This document shows, in pieces, positions 17,962 through 26,700 of a stretch of DNA of 64,000 bases (the first letter of the stretch is position 1; every line of letters starts with the position of its first letter). The position numbers and the translations under genes are program-made. This stretch comes from Flavobacterium sp. 123. GTDB taxonomy: Bacteria; Bacteroidota; Bacteroidia; Flavobacteriales; Flavobacteriaceae. The notes under the pieces were generated by a model. It did not search any database. It was given only the letters and a program-made list of their open reading frames with translations, and was not told the origin of the DNA. The stretch spans positions 580,501 to 644,500 of the forward strand of contig NZ_RBXD01000001.1 of NCBI RefSeq assembly GCF_003634825.1. Reading direction: 5' to 3'.

Positions 17962-18873
17962 TTAAATAAACTGAACAACATAATACCAAAACAGCAAACT
18001 GATAAATGAAATCGGAATCCCAAAACCGATCATCATGCTACTCAATCTTGGTTTCAAACCATGGGAACTAGCCAAAATACTTGCTGTTATCATTGGAGCC
18101 ATTGCAGCTTCCAATATTGCTATTTGAATTGTTTTTGAATTTTGATTCAAAACTACAACATACAACAGATAAATAAGTGCTGGTGTTAGTATTAATTTAT
18201 ACAAAAGTCCTAAACCTAAAAATTTCCAATGCTGGCTTTTCCTGTCAAACCGCAATTGCAAACCAACAGAAAGCATCGCTAATGGAGTCATTGCCAATCC
18301 TACTTTTTGAAAAGCAAGTTGGATGTATTTATGGAAATCAAGATTGAAAACATTCATGATACATGCTAACATAAAAGTAATAAAGGGCGGGAAAAAAAAT
18401 ATTTTTTTAGCAATATCAAGACCACTCGGACTCCCTGTTGAATAAATTGTTGCTACTAGTATTCCTAGTGTGGAAAGAACTACAAACGTTCCTGGTTGAT
18501 CTACTAAAATAGCTGTTTTCAATCCCTCCTGCCCATACAAAGATTGAATAATTGGAAACCCTAAAAAAGACGTATTCCCTAAACCAGCCGTAATTATTAA
18601 ACATCCTTTTAGTTTTTTGGACCAACCAAATCGGTTTCCTATGAAATTAAAAAACAAATACGAAACCACAAAACCAATCCAAGTAACAGCTATAGGAAAT
18701 AAGAGTTTGTTATTCCATTCAATTTTAGGAATATAATATAACGCTAAAGCAGGAAGACAAATGTAGATTACTATCTTATTTAATACTTTATAAATAGACA
18801 AAGGAAATCCTTTTACTTGTTGCAAAATAATTCCTAGAAATAAGAATATGAAGATTAAAATAAGATTACTCAT
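17962..18873 (-). CDS. AEC-family (auxin efflux carrier-like) transporter
   Basis: A 303-residue membrane protein of ten hydrophobic helices with the AEC/BART layout: N-terminal 'LGIILQQVKGFPLSIYKVLNKIVIYICLPALAL', mid-protein 'AGLGNTSFLGFPIIQSLYG' and C-terminal 'EAAMAPMITASILASSHGL'. Bacterial members export or import organic anions such as malate; the substrate is unknown. A promoter lies just upstream (18890-18918, minus strand). It may be co-transcribed with the MFS gene downstream. Confidence 0.88.
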   Translation of the reverse strand: MSNLILIFIFLFLGIILQQVKGFPLSIYKVLNKIVIYICLPALALYYIPKIEWNNKLLFPIAVTWIGFVVSYLFFNFIGNRFGWSKKLKGCLIITAGLGNTSFLGFPIIQSLYGQEGLKTAILVDQPGTFVVLSTLGILVATIYSTGSPSGLDIAKKIFFFPPFITFMLACIMNVFNLDFHKYIQLAFQKVGLAMTPLAMLSVGLQLRFDRKSQHWKFLGLGLLYKLILTPALIYLLYVVVLNQNSKTIQIAILEAAMAPMITASILASSHGLKPRLSSMMIGFGIPISFISLLFWYYVVQFI

Positions 18874-18889
18874 AATTAATAATTGAATG

Positions 18890-18918
18890 CAAAAATACCA
18901 TTTAAATTAATTTTTCAA
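18890..18918 (-). promoter_or_regulatory. Promoter of the AEC transporter gene
   Basis: On the minus strand TTG (18918-18916), 18 bases, TATTTTTG (18897-18890), about 17 bases upstream of the ATG at 18873. Full match to the phylum consensus. Confidence 0.6.
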
Positions 18919-18930
18919 TAGGTAACACGT

Positions 18931-18970
18931 AAAACAGTTTCAAAAGACAATCGTTTTTTGAAACTGTTTT
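18931..18970. repeat. Perfect 15-bp inverted repeat between divergent genes
   Basis: AAAACAGTTTCAAAA (18931-18945) and its exact complement (18956-18970) with a ten-base loop. It looks like a terminator hairpin, yet the genes on each side diverge, so neither needs a terminator here. The right arm contains the TTG (18958-18960) that lies 19 bases before a TACTTTTA box (18980-18987) for meaB. Confidence 0.8.
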
Positions 18971-19077
18971 AGTTTTCACTACTTTTACTTTTCAAACAAA
19001 CAGTTTTGTCAAATAAAAAGAATTCCTCTAGCGCTTTAAATGAAAAACCCGGCATTTCACAACCGGAAAGTATCAGT

Positions 19078-20100
19078 ATGGCATCTATTGAACACATCAA
19101 ACAATTTAGAAAAATCCAGCCAAGTTCAGCAGAATTGATAGAGGGAATTTTAGCCGGAAACATAACTGCCTTGAGCCGTTCTATAACGTTAATAGAAAGC
19201 ACCAATAGCAACCATTTGGCTAAAGCCAACGAAGTAATAAATGGCTGCTTACCTTATGCTAATAAATCCATCCGAATAGGAATTACAGGTGTTCCAGGTG
19301 TTGGAAAAAGCACTTTTATTGAAGCTTTTGGTAAATATTTAACTGGTATCGGAAAAAAAGTAGCGGTTTTAGCGGTTGATCCAAGTAGCACAATTTCTCA
19401 TGGAAGTATACTGGGAGACAAAACTAGAATGGAAGAATTGGTTAAGGACAAAAATGCTTTCATCAGACCTTCTCCATCAGGAGAAACACTGGGAGGAGTC
19501 GCTAGAAAAACACGTGAAACCATAACGCTTTGTGAAGCTTGTGGATTTGACATTATAATTATAGAAACAGTTGGTGTTGGCCAAAGCGAAACTGCCGTTC
19601 ATAGTATGGTAGATTTCTTTTTGCTACTAAAAATTGCTGGAGCTGGTGATGAATTGCAAGGAATCAAACGTGGCATTATGGAAATGGCTGATGCAATAGT
19701 AATCAACAAAGCTGATGGAGACAATATTAACAAAGCAAATTTGGCTAAACTTGAATTTAATCGAGCGCTTCATCTTTTTCCTGCCAAAAAATCTGGTTGG
19801 ATGCCTACAACAGCCACCTGCAGCGCAATTGCTCATGAAGGAATCGCTACTGTTTGGCAAACAATTGAAAAATTTATTGATTTGACCCAATCCAATCACT
19901 ATTTTTTTGAAAAAAGAAAAGAGCAAAATCAATATTGGATGTTGGAAACCATAAACGAACAATTAAAATCAGATTTTTACAACCAACTTGAAATTCAAAA
20001 ATTAGTAGAAGAAAATAAAAAAGCAGTCCAAAAAGATGAAATTTCTCCTTTTGCGGCTGCTCAAAAAATATTGAATTTTTATCGAGAAAATAAAAAGTAA
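19078..20100 (+). CDS. meaB: Methylmalonyl-CoA mutase-associated GTPase MeaB
   Basis: A G3E-type P-loop GTPase (340 residues from the ATG at 19078). G1 'GVPGVGKST', 'VDPSST' (base-stack and Mg region), 'ETVGVGQSE' (Walker B/switch region) and 'NKADG' for guanine are all intact, followed by the C-terminal dimerisation arm. MeaB gates cobalamin loading of, and protects, methylmalonyl-CoA mutase, whose two subunits are encoded 34 kb away at 53021-56564. The frame can extend to a TTG at 19006; a promoter-like TTG-N19-TACTTTTA (18958-18987) would allow that longer form, so the start is unsettled. Family alignment favours 19078 ('MASIEHIKQF...LIEGILAGNITALSRSITLIES'). Confidence 0.92.
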   Translation: MASIEHIKQFRKIQPSSAELIEGILAGNITALSRSITLIESTNSNHLAKANEVINGCLPYANKSIRIGITGVPGVGKSTFIEAFGKYLTGIGKKVAVLAVDPSSTISHGSILGDKTRMEELVKDKNAFIRPSPSGETLGGVARKTRETITLCEACGFDIIIIETVGVGQSETAVHSMVDFFLLLKIAGAGDELQGIKRGIMEMADAIVINKADGDNINKANLAKLEFNRALHLFPAKKSGWMPTTATCSAIAHEGIATVWQTIEKFIDLTQSNHYFFEKRKEQNQYWMLETINEQLKSDFYNQLEIQKLVEENKKAVQKDEISPFAAAQKILNFYRENKK

Positions 20101-20110
20101 ACTTTAAAAT

Positions 20111-22045
20111 TTAATTTTCCCTACTCTTATATTTATTTTCTTTATATAAATTGCCTGCCATAATTACATGTGCCAAAGCATCTTTGGCCAATTCATTATT
20201 GAGTTTTACAGGAATTAAAGTAGTGTCATTTATTATTTTGAATTGCAATGGTTTTAAATTAGGCTGCATAATTACAACCTGATTTTCAACTCTAAAAGCA
20301 TTTATATCATTAAACTGCATGATAGATCTACCCGGTATAGCAGAATTCAACTTAGTTAAATTTCTCCCAGGCATCGGTGTTTCAAATGACATTCCAAGAT
20401 AACTTAATAAAGTAGGCGGAATATCAATCTGACTACTCAATTTATCATAAACTTTCCCTTTTGGTACACCAGGCCCAATTATAAAAGCCGGAATATGGAA
20501 TTTATTTATAGGCACTAAATTTTTTCCATAAGTTCTAGTATTATGATCTGCAATGACAATAAAAATTGTGTTTTTAAAATACGGTTCTTTTTTAGCTAAT
20601 TGAAAGAATTTACCAATCGAAAAATCAGCATATTTCATAGCATTATTTACTGTAGCTGGCGTTTTATCAAAAGGTTTTATCCGCCCAGAAGGATATTCAA
20701 AAGGTTCGTGATTTGAAGTTGAAAACAGTAATGAAAAGAAAGGTTTATTGCCTTTCGATTTAAAATAATTATTTGCTTTTAAAGCTAAATCTTCATCTGA
20801 ATAACCCCAAGTTCCTTTGAATGCATATTTAGTTCCATCTGAATCAAAATCTTCTTGATCAACAATATCTTCAAAGCCATTTCCATTAAAAAAAGAAGCC
20901 ATATTATCAAAATTAGCCATTCCGCCATAAATGAAACTAGTGCTATACCCTTTTCTTTTCAAAGCATCCGCCAAAGTAAAAAAACCTTGTTGAGAATTTC
21001 CTAGCTTAACAACACTTTCTGAGGGCGAAGGAAGAAATCCTGTAATTACAGCTTCAATTCCTCTTACACTTCTAGTTCCCGTACAATATAAATTGGTAAA
21101 TAACAGTCCCTCTTTTGATAATTTATCGAACTCTGGAGTTAATGGTTTCCCGCCCAAAATCCCAACATATTCTGCACCCAAACTTTCCTGCAAAAAAACA
21201 ACAAGATTATAAGGTCTTTTCAATAGAGTATCTGGTTTTTGATTGTGAAGAAATGGAATTGACTTCTCTGTAAAATCTGTTTCAGCAACATCCATATATT
21301 TTTTTACACGAGCTTCAGCCTCTGTCGCAGTCATTTCTCCATACATCTTAGTATTTCCCTCATTCTTAATAGAATAAACAGCAAAAGCAACTGTATAAAA
21401 GGAATTTAAACCCAAACAATTTGTCAACTGATCTGTCGAAAAAACAGCATTACTTGCATTAATAGGTCTCTTAGAAGTTAAGCTTGAACGCGCGCCAAAA
21501 AATAGAAAAAAAGCTACAACTGGGAAAACAAATAATTTAAATTTGTAATCAGATGATTGCGTATGAAAAAAACGTTTCCCTTTTTTAATGGCAAAATACA
21601 AAGTAAGTCCTAAAATCAAAAAAGTGACTATTATGGAAGCCAAATAGCTTTTCAATAACATTCCCACCACTTCTTTTGGATAGATTAAATAATCTAAAAA
21701 AATCTTATTGGGACGCGTGTCATATTGCTTTACAAAATCTGGGGTTGCTAATTCTACCAAAAGAATTAGAAACAAGAATAAAAAGCTATAAAAAACCAGA
21801 AATTTATTTGTGAATTTTGTCGCTTTATTAGGCAAAAATGTAATTATAAGCGCTGGCAAAAAAGACAAATAGCACAATAATATTAAATCCATTCGCAACC
21901 CAATTGGAAAAATATACCAGAAATCTTGAGTGTGAATGACCCTGTCTTTAAATAAAAAAAACAAAAACAATCGACTTACCGTAGTTATAAGTAATCCAAT
22001 AGCTATGAAATTAAAAACAGGTTTTAGAAAATACAATCTCTTCAT
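20111..22045 (-). CDS. LtaS-like sulfatase / phosphoglycerol transferase, membrane-bound
   Basis: A 644-residue protein with five transmembrane helices in the first 200 or so residues and an extracytoplasmic alkaline-phosphatase-fold domain after. Landmarks: 'VVFLQESLGAEYVG' (metal-binding Glu), 'CTGTRSVRGIEAVITG' (nucleophilic Thr region) and 'FIVIADHNTRTYG' (Asp-His metal ligands). This is the layout of lipoteichoic acid synthase and OpgB-type phosphoglycerol transferases. In a Gram-negative host it more likely decorates a periplasmic glycan or lipid with a phospho-headgroup than makes LTA. Convergent with meaB (ten bases). Confidence 0.85.
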   Translation of the reverse strand: MKRLYFLKPVFNFIAIGLLITTVSRLFLFFLFKDRVIHTQDFWYIFPIGLRMDLILLCYLSFLPALIITFLPNKATKFTNKFLVFYSFLFLFLILLVELATPDFVKQYDTRPNKIFLDYLIYPKEVVGMLLKSYLASIIVTFLILGLTLYFAIKKGKRFFHTQSSDYKFKLFVFPVVAFFLFFGARSSLTSKRPINASNAVFSTDQLTNCLGLNSFYTVAFAVYSIKNEGNTKMYGEMTATEAEARVKKYMDVAETDFTEKSIPFLHNQKPDTLLKRPYNLVVFLQESLGAEYVGILGGKPLTPEFDKLSKEGLLFTNLYCTGTRSVRGIEAVITGFLPSPSESVVKLGNSQQGFFTLADALKRKGYSTSFIYGGMANFDNMASFFNGNGFEDIVDQEDFDSDGTKYAFKGTWGYSDEDLALKANNYFKSKGNKPFFSLLFSTSNHEPFEYPSGRIKPFDKTPATVNNAMKYADFSIGKFFQLAKKEPYFKNTIFIVIADHNTRTYGKNLVPINKFHIPAFIIGPGVPKGKVYDKLSSQIDIPPTLLSYLGMSFETPMPGRNLTKLNSAIPGRSIMQFNDINAFRVENQVVIMQPNLKPLQFKIINDTTLIPVKLNNELAKDALAHVIMAGNLYKENKYKSREN

Positions 22046-22062
22046 TGAAATAATTCCGTTAA

Positions 22063-22290
22063 CTACTCTTCGTAGCGACCAATTTCTCTGTCATAAAATT
22101 CATTAGCAAGAACGATCAATCCTTCCATTTCAGCATTCAATTCTGCTTCATCAAGGTCTTCAGCTTCTTCCATAAATTCAACCTCATCATCTTTAAGATT
22201 GATAATAAATCTTGGGTAATCTAGGTGAATGATAAAAATATCTTCTGGAAAATCAGTGTTGTCGCCTAGTAAAAATTTTGGTAATTCCAT
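22063..22290 (-). CDS. Small acidic conserved protein, unknown function
   Basis: 75 residues, very acidic ('FMEEAEDLDEAELNAEMEGL'), no signal peptide or membrane segment. I do not recognise a named domain. It lies between the LtaS-like gene (17 bases downstream) and the prohibitin gene (26 bases upstream), all on the minus strand, so it is probably part of that operon. The intact frame, tight spacing and sensible composition support a real gene. Confidence 0.7.
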   Translation of the reverse strand: MELPKFLLGDNTDFPEDIFIIHLDYPRFIINLKDDEVEFMEEAEDLDEAELNAEMEGLIVLANEFYDREIGRYEE

Positions 22291-22316
22291 AATTGTTGTT
22301 TAATCGTTAATTGGTT

Positions 22317-23225
22317 TTATTTATCAGAAAGAATAATAGGTGCCGATCCTTTACTATTCATAAAAATGATTTTAGTATTCGGAGAAGCTGCTAATTCTTT
22401 TTGCGCTTTAATTTGTTCATATTGCAATTGTTTATCAGATAATCCAGTCGAAATAATTCTTTGATAATCTGCTATTCCTTGCGCTTCAACTCGTTTTCGT
22501 TCTGCTTCTTGTTTTTCTTTTTGCAAAACAAAAGTCATTTTTTGGGCATCCTGTTCCGCATTAATTTTACTTTCTATAGATGCCTTTACAGAAATAGGAA
22601 GATTTATATTTCGGATTAATAATTGTTCTAGAATCAAGCCTCTGCTTTTAAAATCAGCTTCAATTGTTTTGAAAATTCGCTGTTGAAATTCGTTTCTTTT
22701 AGTTGAATACAAAGCCACAGCATCATAATAAACAGCATTGTCACGAATACGAGTTCGGGTTACAGGACGTACAATTTTATCGGAATAATCCACCCCAATT
22801 TGTTTGAAAATTTTAGGCGCATCTTGCGGAGAAACTCGAAACAAAACCGTTAAATCAATAACCACTTCAAGTCCGTCATTTGATAAAACCCGAATAGCAT
22901 CGTCCCCTTCTTGAGCGCCTTCTCCATGAATTGCAGACATCGTATAATTTTGAGTTTGAACATCAAAAATAGTGACATCCAAAAGTGGGTTTATAATATG
23001 CAAACCACTCTCCAACACATCTGAATCTACATTTCCGTAAAGCGATTTAACCCCTACTTTACCGGCATCAATTTGTTTAAACATAGAAGAAAAAAGCCCT
23101 AAAGCAATGACTAAAATTCCAATAATTTTCAGCAAATTAGAAAATTTAGAAAAAGGGTTCACATTGTTTTTTAATGAAAAACTAAGAACCAATAAAATTA
23201 TTCCGAGAATAATAAATACTATCAT
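22317..23225 (-). CDS. Prohibitin / SPFH-domain membrane protein
   Basis: 302 residues. Two hydrophobic stretches at the N-terminus (about 2-18 and 36-49) anchor it; the SPFH/band-7 domain follows from 'IDAGKVGVKSLYGNVDSDVL' to about residue 210, then a coiled-coil segment rich in Glu/Lys/Gln ('KINAEQDAQKMTFVLQKEKQ'). Prohibitin-like proteins form large membrane rings that scaffold proteases or organise lipid domains. No NfeD or FtsH partner is next to it. Intact. Confidence 0.9.
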   Translation of the reverse strand: MIVFIILGIILLVLSFSLKNNVNPFSKFSNLLKIIGILVIALGLFSSMFKQIDAGKVGVKSLYGNVDSDVLESGLHIINPLLDVTIFDVQTQNYTMSAIHGEGAQEGDDAIRVLSNDGLEVVIDLTVLFRVSPQDAPKIFKQIGVDYSDKIVRPVTRTRIRDNAVYYDAVALYSTKRNEFQQRIFKTIEADFKSRGLILEQLLIRNINLPISVKASIESKINAEQDAQKMTFVLQKEKQEAERKRVEAQGIADYQRIISTGLSDKQLQYEQIKAQKELAASPNTKIIFMNSKGSAPIILSDK

Positions 23226-23301
23226 TTTTTTGTTTTTTAGAAGTTTAGTGAATCAGACTATTGACGGATAAACAAATTGAAATAACTATTTCTGACTATT
23301 T

Positions 23302-24684
23302 TTAATTTTCCAGATTTATAGCCACTAACTTTCGTGTTAATCTCGCAAAGCGAATATACAAAAATAAAGCGGCCGCTGATAATCCTGCTAAAAGTCCAAT
23401 CCAAATTCCTACAGCTTGTAAAGAAGTATATTTTCCTAAATAGTAAGAAACTGGAAATCCAATTAGCCAGTAAGAAACAAAAGTTATATACATTGGAATT
23501 TTTACATCTTGCAATCCGCGTAACGCCCCTAGAACTACTACTTGAATTCCATCAGATATTTGAAAAATAGCCGCTATTAAAAGCAACTTCGCGGTTATAA
23601 TAATAATTTCATGATTGTCTAACATTTGTGAAGAATCACTCATATTCAAAAACAAATGAGGTAAATAATTGTGAAAAATCACGAAGACAATTCCAAAAAA
23701 TGTTTCTAAAATGATTGCTAATAAAAATATTGATCGAGCTACAACAATCAAGTTTTTGTATTCATTCATTCCTTTGGTGTGACTCACCCTAATCATTGCA
23801 GTAACACTTAATCCCATAGCCACCATAAAAGTTGATGATGCAAGTGTAAGCGCTATTTGATTAGCAGCCTGACTATTTTTACCTAATGAACCGGAGAGCC
23901 AAATGGCAGCTGTAAATAAAGTTACCTCAAACAACATTTGCATAGCCGATGGCAACCCTAAATTGATGATTTTTTTCAGAATGGACTTCCGAATTTCTTT
24001 AAAAGTAAAATTCTTGAAATAATGTTTAAAAGCTTCGTTTCTCCTTAAAAGCAAATCCATAAAAACTACCATCATAATTCTTGAAATAACAGTTCCTAAG
24101 GCTGCGCCAAGAATACCCAATTTTGGAAAAAACCAAAAACCATAAATCAAAACATAATTAAAAAATATATGAACCACGTTAGCCATAAAAATAGCGTACA
24201 TAGAATATTTAGTTTGAGCCAATCCATCTGCAAACTGCTTATACCCTTGATACATAATTACAGGTATTAAAGAAAAAGCAACCCAGTCAATATAAGGCGC
24301 AGCCATATCCGCAACTTCTTTTGGTTGATGCATAAAATACATAATCTGTTTAGACAGAACGGTTACAATAAATAAAGCAACGCCTAAAACAGTACACAAC
24401 AACAATCCGTGATGAAAAGTAGTCCGAATTTTTTTATCATCTTGTTCTGCATTAGCTTCAGCTATCAATGGAGTTATTGCTGTCGAAAAACCAATTCCTA
24501 GCGACAAGGCTATAAAAATAAAACTGTTCCCTAAAGAAACAGCCGCTAACTCAGTAGATCCTAAGTTTCCGACCATAAAATTGTCCACAATTCCTATCAA
24601 TGTATGTCCCAACATTCCTAGAATTACTGGATAAGCCAATTGTATATTATAAGAAAACTCCTTTGTATATTGAGATAGATTCAC
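23302..24684 (-). CDS. MATE-family efflux transporter (NorM-like)
   Basis: 460 residues from a GTG at 24684 ('VNLSQYTKEFSYNIQLAYPV'); 12 hydrophobic helices in two matching halves, with 'GHTLIGIVDNFMVGNLGSTELAAVSLGNS' in helices 1-2 typical of NorM-type MATE pumps. These export cationic drugs and dyes by Na+ or H+ antiport. The open frame extends 60 codons upstream, but those residues are not family-like, and a -7 box TACCTTTG (minus strand 24711-24704) sits inside the extension, placing the transcript start near 24698. A three-codon ATG...TGA mini-frame (24692-24681) overlaps the GTG. Confidence 0.9.
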   Translation of the reverse strand: MNLSQYTKEFSYNIQLAYPVILGMLGHTLIGIVDNFMVGNLGSTELAAVSLGNSFIFIALSLGIGFSTAITPLIAEANAEQDDKKIRTTFHHGLLLCTVLGVALFIVTVLSKQIMYFMHQPKEVADMAAPYIDWVAFSLIPVIMYQGYKQFADGLAQTKYSMYAIFMANVVHIFFNYVLIYGFWFFPKLGILGAALGTVISRIMMVVFMDLLLRRNEAFKHYFKNFTFKEIRKSILKKIINLGLPSAMQMLFEVTLFTAAIWLSGSLGKNSQAANQIALTLASSTFMVAMGLSVTAMIRVSHTKGMNEYKNLIVVARSIFLLAIILETFFGIVFVIFHNYLPHLFLNMSDSSQMLDNHEIIIITAKLLLIAAIFQISDGIQVVVLGALRGLQDVKIPMYITFVSYWLIGFPVSYYLGKYTSLQAVGIWIGLLAGLSAAALFLYIRFARLTRKLVAINLEN

Positions 24685-24703
24685 GTTGTCATTTTTAAGT
24701 TCG

Positions 24704-24711
24704 CAAAGGTA
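24704..24711 (-). promoter_or_regulatory. -7 box TACCTTTG of the MATE gene
   Basis: Exact TAnnTTTG on the minus strand, 19 bases before the GTG start. A TTG lies 12 bases upstream, shorter than the usual spacing. It argues against the longer reading frame. Confidence 0.4.
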
Positions 24712-24897
24712 ATTAGAAGGATCCAATTCTATCCATACTATTTCAACAATAAAGATATTTACACAAATAAAAATTTTCTTAATTAAATCATAAAAAAAAT
24801 TAACAGCATAACATCTCCTAAAAAATGCAGTTATATTTTGTAGCAGCATTAAAGTATGATGCAAAAAAAATTCATTTAACCCCCAAAAATTAAGATT

Positions 24898-25446
24898 ATG
24901 AAACCTACAACAAAAATCAAAATTCTATTGGTAGCAGTACTAACACTATTTTACACCAATACTAGTTCAGCGCAACAAAAAAACACGCCAGAATACGATC
25001 AAGGATTTCGTTTAGGCTTTGGTTTGAATACTGGATATGCAACTAACGATCCGTATAAATTAACTTTAGGAGCTGATGCAAGATTACAATATGATCTCTC
25101 AAAAAGATACTCCTTCACTTTAACTACGGGCTTTTCAAACTTATTCGTGAGTAAATCTGACGGAAATGATTTAGGATTTATCCCCGCAAAAGCAGGATTT
25201 AAAGCGTTCATTTGGAATGATGAATTTTATGTAATGGCAGAAGGTGGAGCCGCTTTTCCTGTGACAAATAATTACAATAAAACATCTCTTATTTTAGCCC
25301 CAAGTATTGGTTATGCAACAAAGTATATTGATATTTCATTGCGATACGAGCAATATTCTGATTTTCCTAGATTGATTAGTGATGGAACTTATGGAAAAGG
25401 TGTTGGGCAATTAGGCCTTCGATTAGCGTATGGCTTCAAACTGTAA
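24898..25446 (+). CDS. Outer-membrane beta-barrel protein (porin-like), small
   Basis: 182 residues with a signal peptide (1-25, 'LLVAVLTLFYTNTSSAQ'). The mature part alternates polar and hydrophobic residues in about eight strands, starts with 'FRLGFGLNTGYATND' and ends with an aromatic-rich C-terminal strand 'VGQLGLRLAYGFKL', as expected for an eight-stranded OmpA/OmpX-like barrel. No ligand is evident. Monocistronic: a hairpin terminator follows and the upstream gene is divergent. Confidence 0.82.
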   Translation: MKPTTKIKILLVAVLTLFYTNTSSAQQKNTPEYDQGFRLGFGLNTGYATNDPYKLTLGADARLQYDLSKRYSFTLTTGFSNLFVSKSDGNDLGFIPAKAGFKAFIWNDEFYVMAEGGAAFPVTNNYNKTSLILAPSIGYATKYIDISLRYEQYSDFPRLISDGTYGKGVGQLGLRLAYGFKL

Positions 25447-25465
25447 ACCAAAAATATTATATAGA

Positions 25466-25494
25466 AAATGCGCTAAATTATAGCGCATTTTTTG
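25466..25494. terminator. Intrinsic terminator after the beta-barrel gene
   Basis: Stem AAATGCGCTA (25466-25475) / TAGCGCATTT (25481-25490), five-base loop, T run to 25494; flanking A's make it partly bidirectional. Confidence 0.85.
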
Positions 25495-25701
25495 GTTTAA
25501 AAATTTAATTTTTAACTAATGAATCTGATTGTATTAGTGCGTTTATGTCAGAGGAATGCTTTATTTTTGGAGGACTTTTTAAAACTATATTAGAATTATT
25601 TGTCACCTTGTTGTAACAGCTTCATTTGTTGTTCTTTTATAATTTAGAAACTTAATTTTCATTGCATTTAGACTAAGTCAGCTATTTTTAAAACCCTTTT
25701 A

Positions 25702-26544
25702 ATGGAAAATTTCACTCTCGAATTATTATTTCAAATCATCGGAATTGGTTCTGCATCAGGATTAATTCACAAAGACAATTCCTTATTAATCATAAGTGAT
25801 AATAGCGGATTTTTATATGAATACAAAATGGATTCCAGCCAATTAAAAAGACACCAATTACTGGAAACTACTGCCGAAAATATCCCTAAAAAAGACAAGT
25901 CTGATTTTGAGGCAATCACACGATTTGGTGATGAAGTTTATATTTTCGGTTCCGGATCCACCGAGAAAAGAAATAAAATGATGCAATTCAACACCAAAAA
26001 TGAAACAACCACCACAACGGACTTATCTGATTTATATTCTGTCATGCAAAGTTTTGGCGAAATAAAACCTAAAGATTTCAATATTGAAGGAGCTATTTAC
26101 AATGGGGAAAGCTGGTATTTATTCAATCGTGGAAATGGAAAATCAAATAAAAACATCCTTTTTACTATAGAAGGCAAAAACCTCACTAACGAATTCCAAA
26201 TCCTTTCAAATCCATTTAAATTACCTAAAATAAATGGCGTACATACGAGTTTTACCGATGCTGTTTTGGTAGATACTAAATTTTATTTTTTGGCTGCAGC
26301 CGAAAACACCGAGTCTACTTATGATGATGGTGAAGTATTTGGGAGCATTATTGGACGAATTGATATTGAAACCATGAAAATTGATTTTACTAAAGTCATT
26401 AGTAATAACCATAAGTTTGAAGGATTGACAGTCTTTAAAAATTCAAATGAAAAAATTGAATTTCTACTCTGTGAAGACAAAGATTCTGATGTTTTAGAAA
26501 CACAGATTTACAAATTAACTTTAGACAAAAACTTAAAAAATTAA
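25702..26544 (+). CDS. Conserved beta-propeller-like protein (resembles DUF6929)
   Basis: 280 residues, no signal peptide, no membrane segment. Repeating blade-like patterns: 'LIISDNSGFLYEYKMD', 'DFEAITRFGDEVYIFGSGS', 'FNIEGAIYNGESWYLFNRGN', 'SFTDAVLVDTKFYFLAAAEN' and 'FEGLTVFKNSNEKIEFLLCEDKD'. Each has the strand-turn-strand look of a propeller blade, and acidic 'DFE', 'NIEG' and 'KFEG' positions recur at blade starts. From memory it fits the DUF6929 family; function unknown. Transcribed alone, 255 bases after the previous gene and convergent with mtaB. Confidence 0.65.
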   Translation: MENFTLELLFQIIGIGSASGLIHKDNSLLIISDNSGFLYEYKMDSSQLKRHQLLETTAENIPKKDKSDFEAITRFGDEVYIFGSGSTEKRNKMMQFNTKNETTTTTDLSDLYSVMQSFGEIKPKDFNIEGAIYNGESWYLFNRGNGKSNKNILFTIEGKNLTNEFQILSNPFKLPKINGVHTSFTDAVLVDTKFYFLAAAENTESTYDDGEVFGSIIGRIDIETMKIDFTKVISNNHKFEGLTVFKNSNEKIEFLLCEDKDSDVLETQIYKLTLDKNLKN

Positions 26545-26700
26545 ACCGTAGTGTTTTTCATTAAAAACAACAGTATTTAGTCTACGATTTCTTAAAAATT
26601 TTAAACCATATAAGTCATATCAAAAGATTGAAAAAAACTTAAATGATTCAAACTTAAATAACTTATATGTTTTTTAAAAAATTAATAGTTTAAAAACCAA

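Noticed and set aside
24681..24692. Three-codon ATG...TGA frame ahead of the MATE gene as a regulatory leader peptide
   Set aside because: Too short to judge and expected by chance in this A+T-rich DNA.
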